From Paenibacillus pinihumi DSM 23905 = JCM 16419 (GTDB lineage: Bacteria > Bacillota > Bacilli > Paenibacillales > Paenibacillaceae): a DNA stretch of 64,000 nucleotides. The translations under genes and the position numbers were made by a program. Shown one piece after another: positions 39,341 to 50,730 of the stretch; within the stretch, counting starts at the first letter, position 1; the number at the start of each line of letters is the position of its first letter. The notes under the pieces are model-generated. The model worked only from the letters and a program-made list of their open reading frames with translations. It was not told where the DNA came from and ran no database searches. The stretch lies in NCBI RefSeq assembly GCF_000422505.1, contig NZ_KE383864.1, positions 974,381-1,038,380 on the forward strand, given 5' to 3'.

Positions 39341-40903
39341 GTGACCAAGCAAACGTTTATTAAAGGCGCCATGATATTATTGGCAGCAGGCATTCTAAAC
39401 CGTCTTCTCGGATTTATACCCCGCATTGCGCTGCCTCGGATTATCGGGGCCGAAGGCGTCGGGCTGTATCAGCTCGGCTATCCCTTTCTCATCGTGATGA
39501 TTACTCTGATTACCGGCGGAATTCCGCTTGCCATTGCCAAATGGACGGCTGAGGCCCAATCCCAGGGGGATACTGCGAGAGTCAAGCAGATCTTCAGGAC
39601 CGCTCTCGGTTTGACGATATCATTGGCTGTCATTTTCACCGCCCTGTCCCTGCTGCTTGCCTCCTGGATCACAACCCACATCCTTACGGATTCCAGGGTG
39701 TATTACACCTTTATCGTTATGACGCCAATGCTGCTCATCACAGCAATCTCGGCGGTATACCGCGGCTATTACCAAGGCAAGCAAAATATGATTCCGACCG
39801 CCCTGTCCCAGACTGTTGAGACCTTATTCCGGATTGTATTTGTGCTGCTGTTTGCCAAGCTCATGCTTCCATGGGGAGTAGAATGGGCTGCCGCCGGGGC
39901 CATGCTTGGGGTAGTCATCGGGGAACTATTCGGATTGTTTGTGCTTTTGATTCAATTTGCGAGGGATAGGCATAAGGAGCGGATTGTTTCTTATGGTGAG
40001 CCGTGTGACAAACCGGCAGAGAATAAGCCTGTTCTGGGACGCCTGCTGGGACTGTCTGTTCCAGTTACACTGAGCAAAATGGTTGGCTCCCTGTCCTATC
40101 TGCTGGAATCGATTCTGACGGCGCGCAGCCTTGCGGTTGCTGGTATTGCTACTGGCATTGCAACTGCCCAATACGGAGCTCTTCAAGGGATGATCATTCC
40201 AATTGTCCTTCTTCCTACTGCACTTACCTATTCCCTCAGCGTCTCTCTGATACCTTCTCTCTCAGAAGCGGCAGCAAGAGGAGACCGGCTGACCATTCAC
40301 AAGCGGCTGCATCAGTCCATGCGGCTCTCGCTTGTATGCGGAGCGCCATTCGTAGTCGTCATGTTCCTGCTTGCCGAACCTATCGTACGCATTTTATATC
40401 ACCATACCGAAATCGCGCCCATGCTTCAACTGATGGCTCCCATTGCTGTGTTTATTTACCTGCAAGCCCCTCTGCAAGCTGCCCTTCAAGCATTGGAGAA
40501 GCCAGGAACCGCACTCATGAACACGTTTATCGGGGCCGCAGTCAAAATTATATTGATCGTCCAGCTCGCCTCCAACCCGAATCTGGGTATATATGGCGCC
40601 CTGATAGCCATTAATGTCAATACCGTGCTGGTCACCGTACTTCACTACATCAGTGTCTGCAGACTAACCGGCTTCCAAATGAAAGTGCTGGATTTCATCA
40701 AGGTAGGTGCTGCCATGGTTATTATGGGTGCAAGCCTGAAATGGATAATGACCAATGAGTGGCTGGCCAGGGAATGGCTGAATGTGATTGCCGCCTGCGG
40801 GGCCGGTGCCCTTGTCTACCTGTTGCTCATGGCAATTACAGGCATTGTTGACCGGGATGACCTCTCACGCCTCCCGCTAATTGGAAGGTGGATGAACAGA
40901 TAG
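39341..40903 (+). CDS. spoVB: stage V sporulation protein B (MOP-superfamily flippase)
   Basis: 520 residues with about 14 membrane segments. The start KQTFIKGAMILLAAGILNR followed by GFIPRIALPRIIGAEGVGLY is characteristic of SpoVB/YtgP proteins. In B. subtilis SpoVB acts in spore-cortex peptidoglycan synthesis, probably as a lipid-linked precursor flippase. GTG is the start, with GAGGGAAG upstream; a longer in-frame ATG at 39269 would begin inside the promoter region. Size equals the B. subtilis protein (518), and gene order next to secDF and yrbG agrees. Confidence 0.94.
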   Translation: MTKQTFIKGAMILLAAGILNRLLGFIPRIALPRIIGAEGVGLYQLGYPFLIVMITLITGGIPLAIAKWTAEAQSQGDTARVKQIFRTALGLTISLAVIFTALSLLLASWITTHILTDSRVYYTFIVMTPMLLITAISAVYRGYYQGKQNMIPTALSQTVETLFRIVFVLLFAKLMLPWGVEWAAAGAMLGVVIGELFGLFVLLIQFARDRHKERIVSYGEPCDKPAENKPVLGRLLGLSVPVTLSKMVGSLSYLLESILTARSLAVAGIATGIATAQYGALQGMIIPIVLLPTALTYSLSVSLIPSLSEAAARGDRLTIHKRLHQSMRLSLVCGAPFVVVMFLLAEPIVRILYHHTEIAPMLQLMAPIAVFIYLQAPLQAALQALEKPGTALMNTFIGAAVKIILIVQLASNPNLGIYGALIAINVNTVLVTVLHYISVCRLTGFQMKVLDFIKVGAAMVIMGASLKWIMTNEWLAREWLNVIAACGAGALVYLLLMAITGIVDRDDLSRLPLIGRWMNR

Positions 40904-40927
40904 CGGATTTAAAAATGCCGGTGACGC

Positions 40928-41632
40928 CTACTTGCGGCGAGGCCGCTCCTTTACATCAATAAACAGCCGGCCCTTATGGTCAATAGTGCAGAGAAGCACA
41001 GATTTTGTATCCGATACATCATGCTTCTTCAATTCTTTTTTAAGCCAGAAGCGGTTCCGGCCCAGCTTGAGCAAGTTTTCCTCTTGAACTTCCCCGTCCA
41101 TAACTAATGGAACCGGCAAATCCTCAAACCTGTAGTTACGGGGAAAATGAACATCTGTTTGATACTTTGCAGACTGCTTCTCCTGTTCTTTCTTGATGAC
41201 CGACAGCTTGCCGCTTGTTTCCAAAATTGCAAACTCCACATCTGACAGGCGAACGGTATTTTTTTCCCGAAGCTGAACAAGAAGATCATCCAAATTGTAG
41301 CGCTGCTTCTTCATCTCATCGCGATTCAGCTTCCCTTTCTCAATCAGAATGCTTGGTTTGCCGTCAAACAAAAGCCGCATTTTGCGGCTTTTCAGCGTTA
41401 ACCAGGCAATTCCGATCTGCAGTACCATCAGCACAGCAATCGGCAAAATCTCTTCCGATAATGGTCTTTTCGTATCCTCAAGGACAATGACGGCAATTTC
41501 TGCAATCATAATGGAAATGACAAGGTCAAATATAGTCAGCTTGCCGATTTCCCGCTTGCCCATCAAACGCAAAACAATATAGACAACAAAGTATATAAAA
41601 ATGGTACGCAGTATGATCACCGTGTACTCCAT
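40928..41632 (-). CDS. DUF421 membrane protein (YrbG-like)
   Basis: 234 residues: three N-terminal membrane segments (with VLRLMGKREIGKLTIFDLVI) and a cytoplasmic mixed domain (GKPSILIEKGKLN, YNLDDLLVQLREKN). This matches the DUF421/YetF family; B. subtilis YrbG lies next to spoVB as here. Members are linked to spore or stress functions without a defined activity. It converges on spoVB with 24 bases between stops. Confidence 0.88.
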   Translation of the reverse strand: MEYTVIILRTIFIYFVVYIVLRLMGKREIGKLTIFDLVISIMIAEIAVIVLEDTKRPLSEEILPIAVLMVLQIGIAWLTLKSRKMRLLFDGKPSILIEKGKLNRDEMKKQRYNLDDLLVQLREKNTVRLSDVEFAILETSGKLSVIKKEQEKQSAKYQTDVHFPRNYRFEDLPVPLVMDGEVQEENLLKLGRNRFWLKKELKKHDVSDTKSVLLCTIDHKGRLFIDVKERPRRK

Positions 41633-41807
41633 ATCGGCATACCTCCATTTGATCGCCGTTATCCATTGAACGTGTGGATAGTTTTGCCGCTATGAAAGCG
41701 GAGCATACGACTTTGACCTAATTGAAATAATGGAAACCCACATCAATGGTACTATTTCCCTTAGCTTGACCATATTCTGTTAGCAAAGCTGAAAGGAGAG
41801 TTGAACA

Positions 41808-42200
41808 ATGAATTCCATAAAAAAGGCAGCGCGTATTCATATCACTTCGCCTCTGTTGTCCGGTTTGGTTTATGCGTTCATTTGGCTCGTCATTGGCACA
41901 TTAATCTTGTCTATGCTGCTGTACTTCAGTTCCATGCAGGAAACTTCCCTTCCCAATTACACTTATATCGTTCACGGAATTTGTGGTTTGTTCGGTGGAG
42001 TAGTTGCAGGGAGGCGTTCTGCGAGACGGGGATGGTATCATGGCGGCCTGACTGGCTTGATTTACGGCCTGGTTGTACTGCTGATTGGTTTCCTATCCCT
42101 CGACCAGTCGTTTAACGGCCATAATGCAGTTGTCTTGGCACTGTGCCTGCTGGCCGGAGCAATCGGCGGAATGACCGGTGTGAATACGAAAAAATCTTAA
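41808..42200 (+). CDS. TIGR04086-family membrane protein (YrzE-like)
   Basis: 130 residues with four predicted membrane segments and glycine-rich turns (GICGLFGGVVAGRRSAR, GGLTGLIYGLVVLLIG). Such small four-helix proteins next to yajC and spoVB are the YrzE family of Bacillota. Function is unknown. AAAGGAGAG precedes the ATG by a normal distance. Confidence 0.8.
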   Translation: MNSIKKAARIHITSPLLSGLVYAFIWLVIGTLILSMLLYFSSMQETSLPNYTYIVHGICGLFGGVVAGRRSARRGWYHGGLTGLIYGLVVLLIGFLSLDQSFNGHNAVVLALCLLAGAIGGMTGVNTKKS

Positions 42201-42317
42201 TAATCACCACCCGTATACTAGCAAAATCAGGGCAATTAACATCCCGAAAATATCCATGGTACAAAATTTTTGTAATTTAACCCGGAAATAAAGCTGAAAT
42301 CACGCTCTTCCTTATGC

Positions 42318-42323
42318 TATACT
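42318..42323 (+). promoter_or_regulatory. candidate extended -10 promoter of the PAP2 gene
   Basis: TGC then TATACT at 42315-42323, with a weak TGAAAT 17 bases upstream of the -10. It lies about 50 bases before the ATG at 42372. Confidence 0.4.
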
Positions 42324-42371
42324 GTCAATTGCTGATGCTTTTGGCTTGCTGTTTAAGGAGGCGTAGAGACC

Positions 42372-43241
42372 ATGGTTTTATTTCATTCGATGGGGTCTGT
42401 AACACTGTACACCATCTTGGCGGTTATTGCATTGCTTGCCTTCGGAACCGCCAGCAACCCGCTGCGGGTTGCTTACTCCTTTGGACGCCAGCTTTTCACT
42501 TCCAGAATGTACCTGCTCCACGTCGGACTAATTGTGTTCATTTTGTTGCTGAATAAAATCGAAATGATGATCGAAAGCAGAATGACATATAATTATGACT
42601 TTACAGGCGTCATTCAATCAATGGAAAAAGGTTTTGTCGCAGGAGTCCAGTCCTTGTTTGAGCATCCGGCTCTCACTGTCATTCTCGGTTTTATGTACAT
42701 CGTAGTTTTTCAGGCTTTGCTCGTTTCGTCACTTGGAATTTATACGTTTGAAGGAAGACATCGGATGTTTTATGCGACCTGCTATGCCATTATGATCAAC
42801 TATCTGGTCGCGATTCCATTTTACCTGTTCTTCCCTGTTAATGAAGTTTGGTCTTACGACAGCAGCGTCAGATTCATCATGCTGGATGTATTCCCGTCCT
42901 TCGAATCGCAGTACAGGGAGTTATCCGGACTGGATAATTGCTTCCCCAGCCTTCATACCTCGATTTCAGTGACGCTGGCTGTGCTGGCAATCCGGTCAGG
43001 AAATAAGCGTTGGGCATGGTTTACCAGCATTAGCGCCTTATTAATTATCTTTGCAATCTTTTACATGGGCATCCATTGGCTCAGCGATATGCTGGCAGGC
43101 GCAGTGCTTGGTTTGCTAGCCTCAACTGTAGGACTTAAATTGAGTGCCTATACAAGTAAAACTGCATCGGCCGTTCCGGCTTTGAAGCCTAAACTTGCCA
43201 AACAGCCGGCCTATGAGACCAAGCGTTCACGCGGTGTTTAG
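42372..43241 (+). CDS. PAP2-superfamily membrane phosphatase or phosphotransferase
   Basis: 289 residues, about six to seven membrane segments. The PAP2 active-site motifs are CFPSLHT (190-196, catalytic-type H195) and GIHWLSDMLAGA (H235, D239). The long N-terminal region and arrangement resemble the Aur1/inositol-phosphotransferase-like branch rather than small undecaprenyl-diphosphate phosphatases. Substrate is unknown; a lipid phosphate or phospholipid head group is likely. AAGGAGG lies before the ATG. It is alone between a possible promoter and a strong terminator. Confidence 0.85.
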   Translation: MVLFHSMGSVTLYTILAVIALLAFGTASNPLRVAYSFGRQLFTSRMYLLHVGLIVFILLLNKIEMMIESRMTYNYDFTGVIQSMEKGFVAGVQSLFEHPALTVILGFMYIVVFQALLVSSLGIYTFEGRHRMFYATCYAIMINYLVAIPFYLFFPVNEVWSYDSSVRFIMLDVFPSFESQYRELSGLDNCFPSLHTSISVTLAVLAIRSGNKRWAWFTSISALLIIFAIFYMGIHWLSDMLAGAVLGLLASTVGLKLSAYTSKTASAVPALKPKLAKQPAYETKRSRGV

Positions 43242-43267
43242 TTTTTAATCAGGCAGAACACAAAGAA

Positions 43268-43316
43268 TACGGGATAAGCAGATATGTAAGGTTACATCTG
43301 CTTATCCCGTATTTTT
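43268..43316. terminator. strong bidirectional terminator
   Basis: ATACGGGATAAGCAGA pairs with TCTGCTTATCCCGTAT, and Ts follow on the plus strand. It lies between the convergent PAP2 and hydrolase genes. Confidence 0.85.
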
Positions 43317-43319
43317 GGC

Positions 43320-44213
43320 TTATGGTTGATGCTCAGCTGCCTCCCGTTCTATACCCGGCTGCTTTATATCTTCGTATGCGACCAGAAATTCATCATCATG
43401 CCGGGCTTCTGTATGCCGGGGCTCGGCTGTCTCATTGCGGAATTCAATGCTGCGAATCCAGCGGCGGATAATAGCATTCATTTCGTCAGCAGCCTTGGTC
43501 GGCAGCTGATGCTTTTCTTTCCCAAAAACGAGAACATCATAGTTGGGCAGGCGGCTCTCCAAGATTTTGCGGTAACGGGTAAATCCCCAATCTTTCTTGC
43601 CGTATAACAGCAGCACCGGATTATTTATTTGCTCCAGATGTTCCGTACAATTAAAAGACAGGCTATATTTATAATATTGATGAATGTTTTTCCGGTTGCC
43701 CCGCTTGGCATCTCTGAACAGATTCCGAAAGGTTTGACGCTGATCGGCATTGCCCCAAGCAATGCCCAGCATTAAAACCCTCAGTGCGGCCCTCCATCTG
43801 GATAGCTGAACAGCAGCCCTGATCCGCGAGCGAAGCACCCAGTCGCTGACCTCAGACATCGCGCTTACCAGTACCGCCCCGTAAAAACGCTCAGGATAAG
43901 CGAGCAGCGTCTGCATAACAACGGTCCCTCCTGTTGAGTAGCCGCATATATAAGCTTTCTCCAGACCGAGCCGGTCCATAAGCTGCTTAATATCTTCCGC
44001 GATGATTGAATAGGTAATCGGCACGAGGGAACGCCCGCTTTGTCCATGTCCCCGGATATCAAAGGTAATGACCTTGAATTCATCCGATAACTGCACCTGC
44101 TGGTACCGGAAGTTGGCTCCTGTCAGCAGTGGCGGATGAACAAAAATTATCGGTATGCCCTCCCCCTTGACTATATAATGAAGCACTGTACCATTTATAT
44201 TCTCAAGCGGCAT
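43320..44213 (-). CDS. alpha/beta-fold hydrolase
   Basis: 297 residues with the alpha/beta hydrolase plan: oxyanion-region HPPLLTGANFR, the strand-4 motif TFDIRGHGQSG, the nucleophile elbow GYSTGG (S93), an acid in LLYGKKDWGF and a histidine in GKEKHQLPTK near 248. The C-terminal 40 residues are polar, with no clear fold. Substrate cannot be read. It is flanked by terminators on both sides, so it is probably expressed alone. Confidence 0.88.
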   Translation of the reverse strand: MPLENINGTVLHYIVKGEGIPIIFVHPPLLTGANFRYQQVQLSDEFKVITFDIRGHGQSGRSLVPITYSIIAEDIKQLMDRLGLEKAYICGYSTGGTVVMQTLLAYPERFYGAVLVSAMSEVSDWVLRSRIRAAVQLSRWRAALRVLMLGIAWGNADQRQTFRNLFRDAKRGNRKNIHQYYKYSLSFNCTEHLEQINNPVLLLYGKKDWGFTRYRKILESRLPNYDVLVFGKEKHQLPTKAADEMNAIIRRWIRSIEFRNETAEPRHTEARHDDEFLVAYEDIKQPGIEREAAEHQP

Positions 44214-44353
44214 TACCCCTCACTCCTTGCAGCTTTTAATTAGTCCAACACTCAGCTTTCCCTGCGTGCAGGAAAAATATAAGGGGGACAGTTTATTGCT
44301 GTCCAATAGGAATGACGCTATAGCAGCCGCTTAATTTCTTCTTCCAATTCGCA

Positions 44354-44393
44354 CAAAAAAACGGCCAGGCGGGTGGGCCTGACCGTTTTTTTC
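44354..44393. terminator. bidirectional terminator after yajC
   Basis: AAAAAAACGGCCAGGC pairs with GCCTGACCGTTTTTTT across a short loop. It closes the leftward queA-tgt-yajC transcript. Confidence 0.85.
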
Positions 44394-44402
44394 AGCGCTT
44401 GC

Positions 44403-44711
44403 TTATTCAGAAGCCGCCGAAGATTGTGAAACATTGTTAATCGAACTACGGTCAAATGTCAGCTTTGTTGCATCATTTACACGCAAAACGACAACATCGT
44501 CCGTAATTTCCTGGATTGTGCCATGCAAACCGCCGATTGTGACGACTTTGTCACCCTTCTTAAGCTGGTTCAACATGAAATTGCGAGTTTTTTGTTTCTT
44601 TTGCTGCGGACGAATCAACAGGAAGTAAAATACGGCGAACATAAGTACAAATGGCAAAAGCATTCCCCAAATGCTGCCGCCGCCTGCTCCTGCATCAGCT
44701 GCTAACCACAT
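44403..44711 (-). CDS. yajC: preprotein translocase accessory subunit YajC
   Basis: 102 residues. One membrane segment (about 16-33) ends in YFLLIRPQQKKQK, the YajC signature, followed by the conserved KKGDKVVTIGGLHGTI cytoplasmic domain. YajC joins SecDF at the translocon. It lies 15 bases after tgt, the usual queA-tgt-yajC order. Confidence 0.95.
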   Translation of the reverse strand: MWLAADAGAGGGSIWGMLLPFVLMFAVFYFLLIRPQQKKQKTRNFMLNQLKKGDKVVTIGGLHGTIQEITDDVVVLRVNDATKLTFDRSSINNVSQSSAASE

Positions 44712-44726
44712 GGTATTCCCCCCTCT

Positions 44727-45863
<1,137 letters not shown>

Positions 45864-45880
45864 TCACTCTTCCAATCCTG

Positions 45881-46939
45881 TTAATAGATAAACATTGCAT
45901 CGCCAAAGCTGAAAAACCGGTATTCCTGCCGGACTGCCTCAGCGTAGGCCTGCATGACATGATCCCGCCCTGCCAGTGCGCTCACCAGCATGACCAGCGT
46001 CGACTTCGGGAGATGGAAATTCGTCACCAGCGCGTCGACAAGCTTAAATTCATAACCCGGATAAATAAAAATATCGGTCCATCCGCTGCATGCTGCAAGC
46101 TCCCCGTCCCCAAACCGACCGGCTACTGTCTCCAGGGTTCGGGCAGACGTTGTCCCAACGGCTATAATACGGCCGCCGTTTTGTTTGGTTTCACGAATTA
46201 GTCTGGCATTGGCATCATCCAACTCAAAATATTCCGAGTGCATGACATGGTCCTCTATCTGATCTGCTGACATAGGACGGAATGTACCCAATCCTACATG
46301 CAAAGTGATATAGGCAATCTTAATGCCTTTGTGCTGAAGCTGCTGCAGGAAGTCTTCCGTAAAATGCAAACCGGCTGTCGGAGCCGCCGCTGAACCCTGC
46401 TGTTTGGCATAGACGGTCTGATAACGGTCCTTATCCTCCAACCGTTCATGGATATAAGGCGGGAGCGGCATCTCTCCGAGTTGATCCAGCAGTTCTGTGA
46501 ATATGCCTTCATACTGGAAGGAGACAATTCTCGCTCCCATATCCCCTTCCGCTTCAACAATTGCCTCCAGCAAAGGCGTACCATCTCCGCGGTCGCCAAA
46601 TGCCATCTTCGCACCTAGTTTTAGCCTTTTGGCCGGCTTCGCCAACGTCTCCCAGCGATTGCCTTCAAGCTGCTTGAGCAGCAGAAGCTCAATCCGTGCA
46701 CCAGTATCCGGCTTGACGCCCATAAGGCGTGCGGGCAGCACCTTCGTATCATTCAACACCAGTGTATCTCCAGGCTGCAAGTATGCTGCCAGGTCGGTAA
46801 ACTTCCGGTGCCCGACCTCCCCCGACTCCCTGTTCAGAACCATTAGCCGGGAGGCTGAACGCTCTGCCAGCGGCGTCTGAGCAATCAGTTGCTCCGGCAG
46901 CTCAAAATCAAACCAATCTACATTCATCCCCGATGTCAT
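45881..46939 (-). CDS. queA: S-adenosylmethionine:tRNA ribosyltransferase-isomerase
   Basis: 352 residues. QueA converts preQ1-tRNA to epoxyqueuosine-tRNA with SAM as ribosyl donor. [44 protein letters not shown] and [18 protein letters not shown] are family motifs. The first ATG overlaps the stop of the upstream SpoIID-like gene as ATGA; an internal ATG at 46927 fits the conserved N-terminus equally well. Confidence 0.96.
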   Translation of the reverse strand: MTSGMNVDWFDFELPEQLIAQTPLAERSASRLMVLNRESGEVGHRKFTDLAAYLQPGDTLVLNDTKVLPARLMGVKPDTGARIELLLLKQLEGNRWETLAKPAKRLKLGAKMAFGDRGDGTPLLEAIVEAEGDMGARIVSFQYEGIFTELLDQLGEMPLPPYIHERLEDKDRYQTVYAKQQGSAAAPTAGLHFTEDFLQQLQHKGIKIAYITLHVGLGTFRPMSADQIEDHVMHSEYFELDDANARLIRETKQNGGRIIAVGTTSARTLETVAGRFGDGELAACSGWTDIFIYPGYEFKLVDALVTNFHLPKSTLVMLVSALAGRDHVMQAYAEAVRQEYRFFSFGDAMFIY

Positions 46940-49020
46940 TCCTTAACTATAGTGATATCTTTATAATAGTATTTCAAAATAGATTGATAGTCATACCCTT
47001 GTTCCGCCAATCCTTTGGCCCCGTATTGGGACAAGCCCAGCCCGTGGCCGTAACCAGTGCCTGTAAAGCGATAGGCCGTGTCCTTTGTCGCGGTCCGGAT
47101 CGTTCCCGAGCCGTTCATGACAAAGAAGTTCTCGCTTTCTACTGCTTTTGTCTGACCATCAGCACCTATCACATACAGCTTCTCTGTGCCTGAACGCTCT
47201 TTGACAGCGTCGCCGCTGCCCTGAACGGATACTTTGGCCGTCTCATCTACCTCAAAGCGTGTGCTTGGAAGACCACCCAGTGCCGAACGGAACATGTCCG
47301 GGTATCGGATGTCTACTGTTTTGCCGTTAACGCTAATTGAGGTTACACGTCCGGATGCCCCTGTTCCTGTCACTTTAAGCGACTGGATCGGACCGCTAAC
47401 CGGTGTCTGTACCCTGGATTTCAATGATTCCAGCAGCTGAGCGGAGGTAAATGGTCCCCTTACCCAGCTGTTCTCATTCGACTGGACCACCTTCTCCAGC
47501 ACAATTACATTCGTGCCAAGATCCGCCTTGGCAACAGGATTGACATTGTTTTGAACCAGCGGAATCGGCCTTACGTTCGTACCGCTTTCCTTGACACGCA
47601 TAACCGGACTTCCCACAGCCGTCTTGTTGCCCGTGTCCTCCAGCAGATCCTCCCGTATGTAACCGACCTTCCCATTTGGGAGCGACACCCGATACCAGGA
47701 GAACAGCCCTTTTTCGGATACGTCATCAGGACTTTTCACCGGCTTCAGATAAGCGACTTCATTACCCCAAATCTCTCTGCCGTCCGCCGTCATTCCGCCT
47801 GAATTGGAGGAAAACAGCGCCTCAATTACTTTGCCCTGATATTTTACCACTTCACCGGAAGTCGCATCCACCGCCTGAATCGTTGAGGCTGTCTCTCTGC
47901 TTGTCCCTTCATACACCTGGCTGAGCGTGCTGTCCACGACATGGGCAATCTGGAAGCCCATCCCCTGAAACCGGACATAGCTTCTGGCGGCAACTGCCTG
48001 CGCTTTGAGCGCCTCTGCATGCCAGGATGCCGGCATTTCAGCGCCGACTACAGAATAGAGATAATGATCGACCGGCAAATCATTGATAACTGCAAGCTTG
48101 TCATTAAAAGAGCTGAGCTCGAAGCTTCCGCGGTACGTTCGCCCGGAACGCTCATTCAGCTTGATTGTACTGCCTTCAGCCGTATACACCCAAGCCTTCG
48201 CATCCCCGGAAATCAGATAAAGGGAGGCTGCTGTGCCTGCTTTTTTGGAAATGGTGTAGTCATCGCGAAGCTGTAAATATGCACCCGCGCTTGCAGCGGA
48301 CAGCTTGCCAAGCACTGCTTCCGCCTGTGCCCTGACCGGCCCAAGACCAGCCTGGCTTGTCTCTGAGCCGACATGAATATAGTATTGCAGTCCGCCCGCA
48401 CCCTGCGGCTTCTTCAGAGCTATGTAGGCATCAACCCCTGCGGACCCCGCATCCGCCAGTGAACTTCTGGCTTCAGCCAGCGATGCGTAAGGTCCGGCCT
48501 CCAGATGGTACGGGCCCATAATGGAGATTTTGTTCTGTCCGAGCAGCTTGGACAATGCGGCATTGCCACCCCATTTTGCTGCCCCTGCCTTGGCCTGGGC
48601 CTCATTGGCATAAGAGCCTTCCGTGACCTGATAGACTGTCTTGCCGGATTTGCTGGTGGAAGTCAGCAATGCCGCATTCGTGCTCTGCTGTGCCACTGTA
48701 AGCCAGCTTAATGCGGTCTGAAAATCAGTCGTCTCCCCAAGCTTGACCTTATAGTCATCCAGCGTGAACCGTGCCAGCCGTCCTGCTTCCACCGTCGTCC
48801 AGGTCTCTGCCCCCTCCGGATATCTTATGCCTACCGACAGCGGCTGTGAGCCGCTTAGCGTGATTGCAGGCAGGGTTGTCGTGAACTTGCCCGGAAGATT
48901 CAGATAGATGCCTACACGAACATTATCCGCAGCTGCCGCAGAGCGGTCCCAGGCAGGCCATATGGACAACATGACTGCAACTGCAACTGCAACGGCCAAA
49001 ACTGATGTCAACTTGCGCAT
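46936..49020 (-). CDS. SpoIID/LytB-domain protein with SPOR-like repeats
   Basis: 694 residues. A signal peptide (1-31, ending SAAAA) leads to SPOR-like repeats (about 90-240; [49 protein letters not shown]). A SpoIID/LytB domain follows, with [20 protein letters not shown], where the glutamate matches the SpoIID lytic transglycosylase residue. Within it, about 415-515 looks like inserted SH3-type sequence ([20 protein letters not shown]). The end is [20 protein letters not shown]. It would cleave glycan strands, perhaps during spore engulfment or as a LytB-type modifier. ATGA overlap with queA. Confidence 0.9.
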   Translation of the reverse strand: MRKLTSVLAVAVAVAVMLSIWPAWDRSAAAADNVRVGIYLNLPGKFTTTLPAITLSGSQPLSVGIRYPEGAETWTTVEAGRLARFTLDDYKVKLGETTDFQTALSWLTVAQQSTNAALLTSTSKSGKTVYQVTEGSYANEAQAKAGAAKWGGNAALSKLLGQNKISIMGPYHLEAGPYASLAEARSSLADAGSAGVDAYIALKKPQGAGGLQYYIHVGSETSQAGLGPVRAQAEAVLGKLSAASAGAYLQLRDDYTISKKAGTAASLYLISGDAKAWVYTAEGSTIKLNERSGRTYRGSFELSSFNDKLAVINDLPVDHYLYSVVGAEMPASWHAEALKAQAVAARSYVRFQGMGFQIAHVVDSTLSQVYEGTSRETASTIQAVDATSGEVVKYQGKVIEALFSSNSGGMTADGREIWGNEVAYLKPVKSPDDVSEKGLFSWYRVSLPNGKVGYIREDLLEDTGNKTAVGSPVMRVKESGTNVRPIPLVQNNVNPVAKADLGTNVIVLEKVVQSNENSWVRGPFTSAQLLESLKSRVQTPVSGPIQSLKVTGTGASGRVTSISVNGKTVDIRYPDMFRSALGGLPSTRFEVDETAKVSVQGSGDAVKERSGTEKLYVIGADGQTKAVESENFFVMNGSGTIRTATKDTAYRFTGTGYGHGLGLSQYGAKGLAEQGYDYQSILKYYYKDITIVKE

Positions 49021-49088
49021 AAATCAGCATGCCTCCTTCACTATTCACATTCTGCATTCCTGTACAACAGCAGTTACTTTGCCTTCCC

Positions 49089-50102
49089 TTAGCTTCCGTC
49101 TTCCCCCGGCACAGGCAGGCCCAGATGACGGTAAGCCGCAGGAGTAACCACACGTCCCCGTGGAGTACGCTGCAGAAAGCCGATTTGCATCAAATACGGC
49201 TCGTATACGTCCTCAATCGTCTGTCCTTCTTCACCAATCGTGGCGGCGATCGTATCCAGGCCAACCGGCCCTCCGCGGAAACTTGTAATCATAGCCTGCA
49301 GCATCTTGTGGTCAATTTGATCCAGTCCGCGCGGGTCAACCTGGATGAGCTCCAAAGCAGAGGCGGCAAGCTCATTCGTAATTATTCCGTCCCCCCGCAC
49401 CTGGGCAAAATCCCTCACCCGCTTGAGCAGCCGGTTCGCGATCCTCGGCGTCCCCCTGGAGCGCAGGGCAATTTCCTCGGCTGCCTCGCCGACCATTTCC
49501 ACTTCCAAAATATCCGCAGCGCGGGAGACAATATAAGCAAGTTCCGGCACCGTATAAAATTCCAGACGGCTCATAACGCCAAAACGGTCACGCAGCGGCG
49601 CTGAGAGCAGTCCTGCCCGGGTGGTCGCGCCAACGAGCGTGAACGGCGGCAGATCCAGCCGCACTGAGCGCGCGCTTGGACCCTTGCCAATCATAATGTC
49701 AAGAGCAAAGTCCTCCATAGCCGGATACAGCACTTCCTCTACTGTCCGGTGAAGGCGGTGAATTTCATCAATGAACAGCACATCGCCTTCCTGGAGATTC
49801 GTCAGGATTGCCGCCAGATCGCCCGGACGCTCGATAGCAGGTCCAGAGGTCGTGCGCAGGTTAACGCCAAGTTCATTGGCGATAATGTTGGACAATGTTG
49901 TCTTGCCAAGTCCCGGCGGTCCATATAGAAGCACATGGTCCAGCGCCTCCTTGCGGAGCTTGGCCGCTTCGATATAGACCTTCAAATTTTCCTTCACACG
50001 TGACTGGCCGATATATTCAGCTAAATACCGGGGGCGCAAGCTTAATTCAACCGCCTGATCCTCCATCATCAGATTGGCGGATATAATTCTCTCATCCATC
50101 AT
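49089..50102 (-). CDS. ruvB: Holliday-junction helicase subunit RuvB
   Basis: 337 residues. AAA+ motor of branch migration. Walker [10 protein letters not shown] (61-69), Walker [11 protein letters not shown], sensor [18 protein letters not shown], and the C-terminal winged helix ending [22 protein letters not shown] before the ATG pair decides the start. It follows ruvA by 13 bases. Confidence 0.97.
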   Translation of the reverse strand: MMDERIISANLMMEDQAVELSLRPRYLAEYIGQSRVKENLKVYIEAAKLRKEALDHVLLYGPPGLGKTTLSNIIANELGVNLRTTSGPAIERPGDLAAILTNLQEGDVLFIDEIHRLHRTVEEVLYPAMEDFALDIMIGKGPSARSVRLDLPPFTLVGATTRAGLLSAPLRDRFGVMSRLEFYTVPELAYIVSRAADILEVEMVGEAAEEIALRSRGTPRIANRLLKRVRDFAQVRGDGIITNELAASALELIQVDPRGLDQIDHKMLQAMITSFRGGPVGLDTIAATIGEEGQTIEDVYEPYLMQIGFLQRTPRGRVVTPAAYRHLGLPVPGEDGS

Positions 50103-50115
50103 GCTTTACCTCCCG

Positions 50116-50730
50116 TCAGCCTTTAAATAACCATTGCAGCGCACGCTTCATCAAGGAATCTACCGACTCCCCGGCCGTCACCGTATCCTTTAGTCCCTGC
50201 CATGCCCGGTCAAGCTCTGCAGGCGTATAACCAAGCGCTGAAAGTGCCTCGCGCGCCTCGCTCCATGCGGATGTGCCATCTTGAGCAGCTTCCTCTATTG
50301 GCGCGAACAGACCTGTCTCCACAGGCAGTCCGATGGACCCGAGCTTGTCCTTCAGATCAAGAACCATCCGCTGTGCCGTCTTCTTGCCAATGCCGGGCAG
50401 CTTCGTCAGGAAGCCCAAATTCTCCTGCTGGATAGCCGCGACAATCGTCTCCGGACGACCGCCTGCAAGTATGCCGAGCGCAACCCGCGGACCGATGCCG
50501 GATACATCCAAAAGCTTGCGGAACAGCCTCTGCTCCTCACGTGTCGCAAATCCGAACAGATGAATCGCATCCTCGCGCACATGATGATGGGTATAGACCG
50601 TTACCGGCTCATCGCTGCGCTGAAAAAAATAAGGGCTTGGCGTAAACACGCGGTAGCCGATATCATGCACATCTAAAACAATATATTCCGTCTCCCAATG
50701 GACGACGGTCCCTCGAATAAAATCGATCAT
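50116..50730 (-). CDS. ruvA: Holliday-junction DNA-binding subunit RuvA
   Basis: 204 residues starting MIDFIRGTVVHWETEYIVLD. OB-fold domain, helix-hairpin-helix segments (LDVSGIGPRVALGIL and LTKLPGIGKKTAQRMVLDLK), and a C-terminal domain III that contacts RuvB. It overlaps the ruvC stop by 4 bases and precedes ruvB, the normal ruvC-ruvA-ruvB arrangement. Confidence 0.97.
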   Translation of the reverse strand: MIDFIRGTVVHWETEYIVLDVHDIGYRVFTPSPYFFQRSDEPVTVYTHHHVREDAIHLFGFATREEQRLFRKLLDVSGIGPRVALGILAGGRPETIVAAIQQENLGFLTKLPGIGKKTAQRMVLDLKDKLGSIGLPVETGLFAPIEEAAQDGTSAWSEAREALSALGYTPAELDRAWQGLKDTVTAGESVDSLMKRALQWLFKG

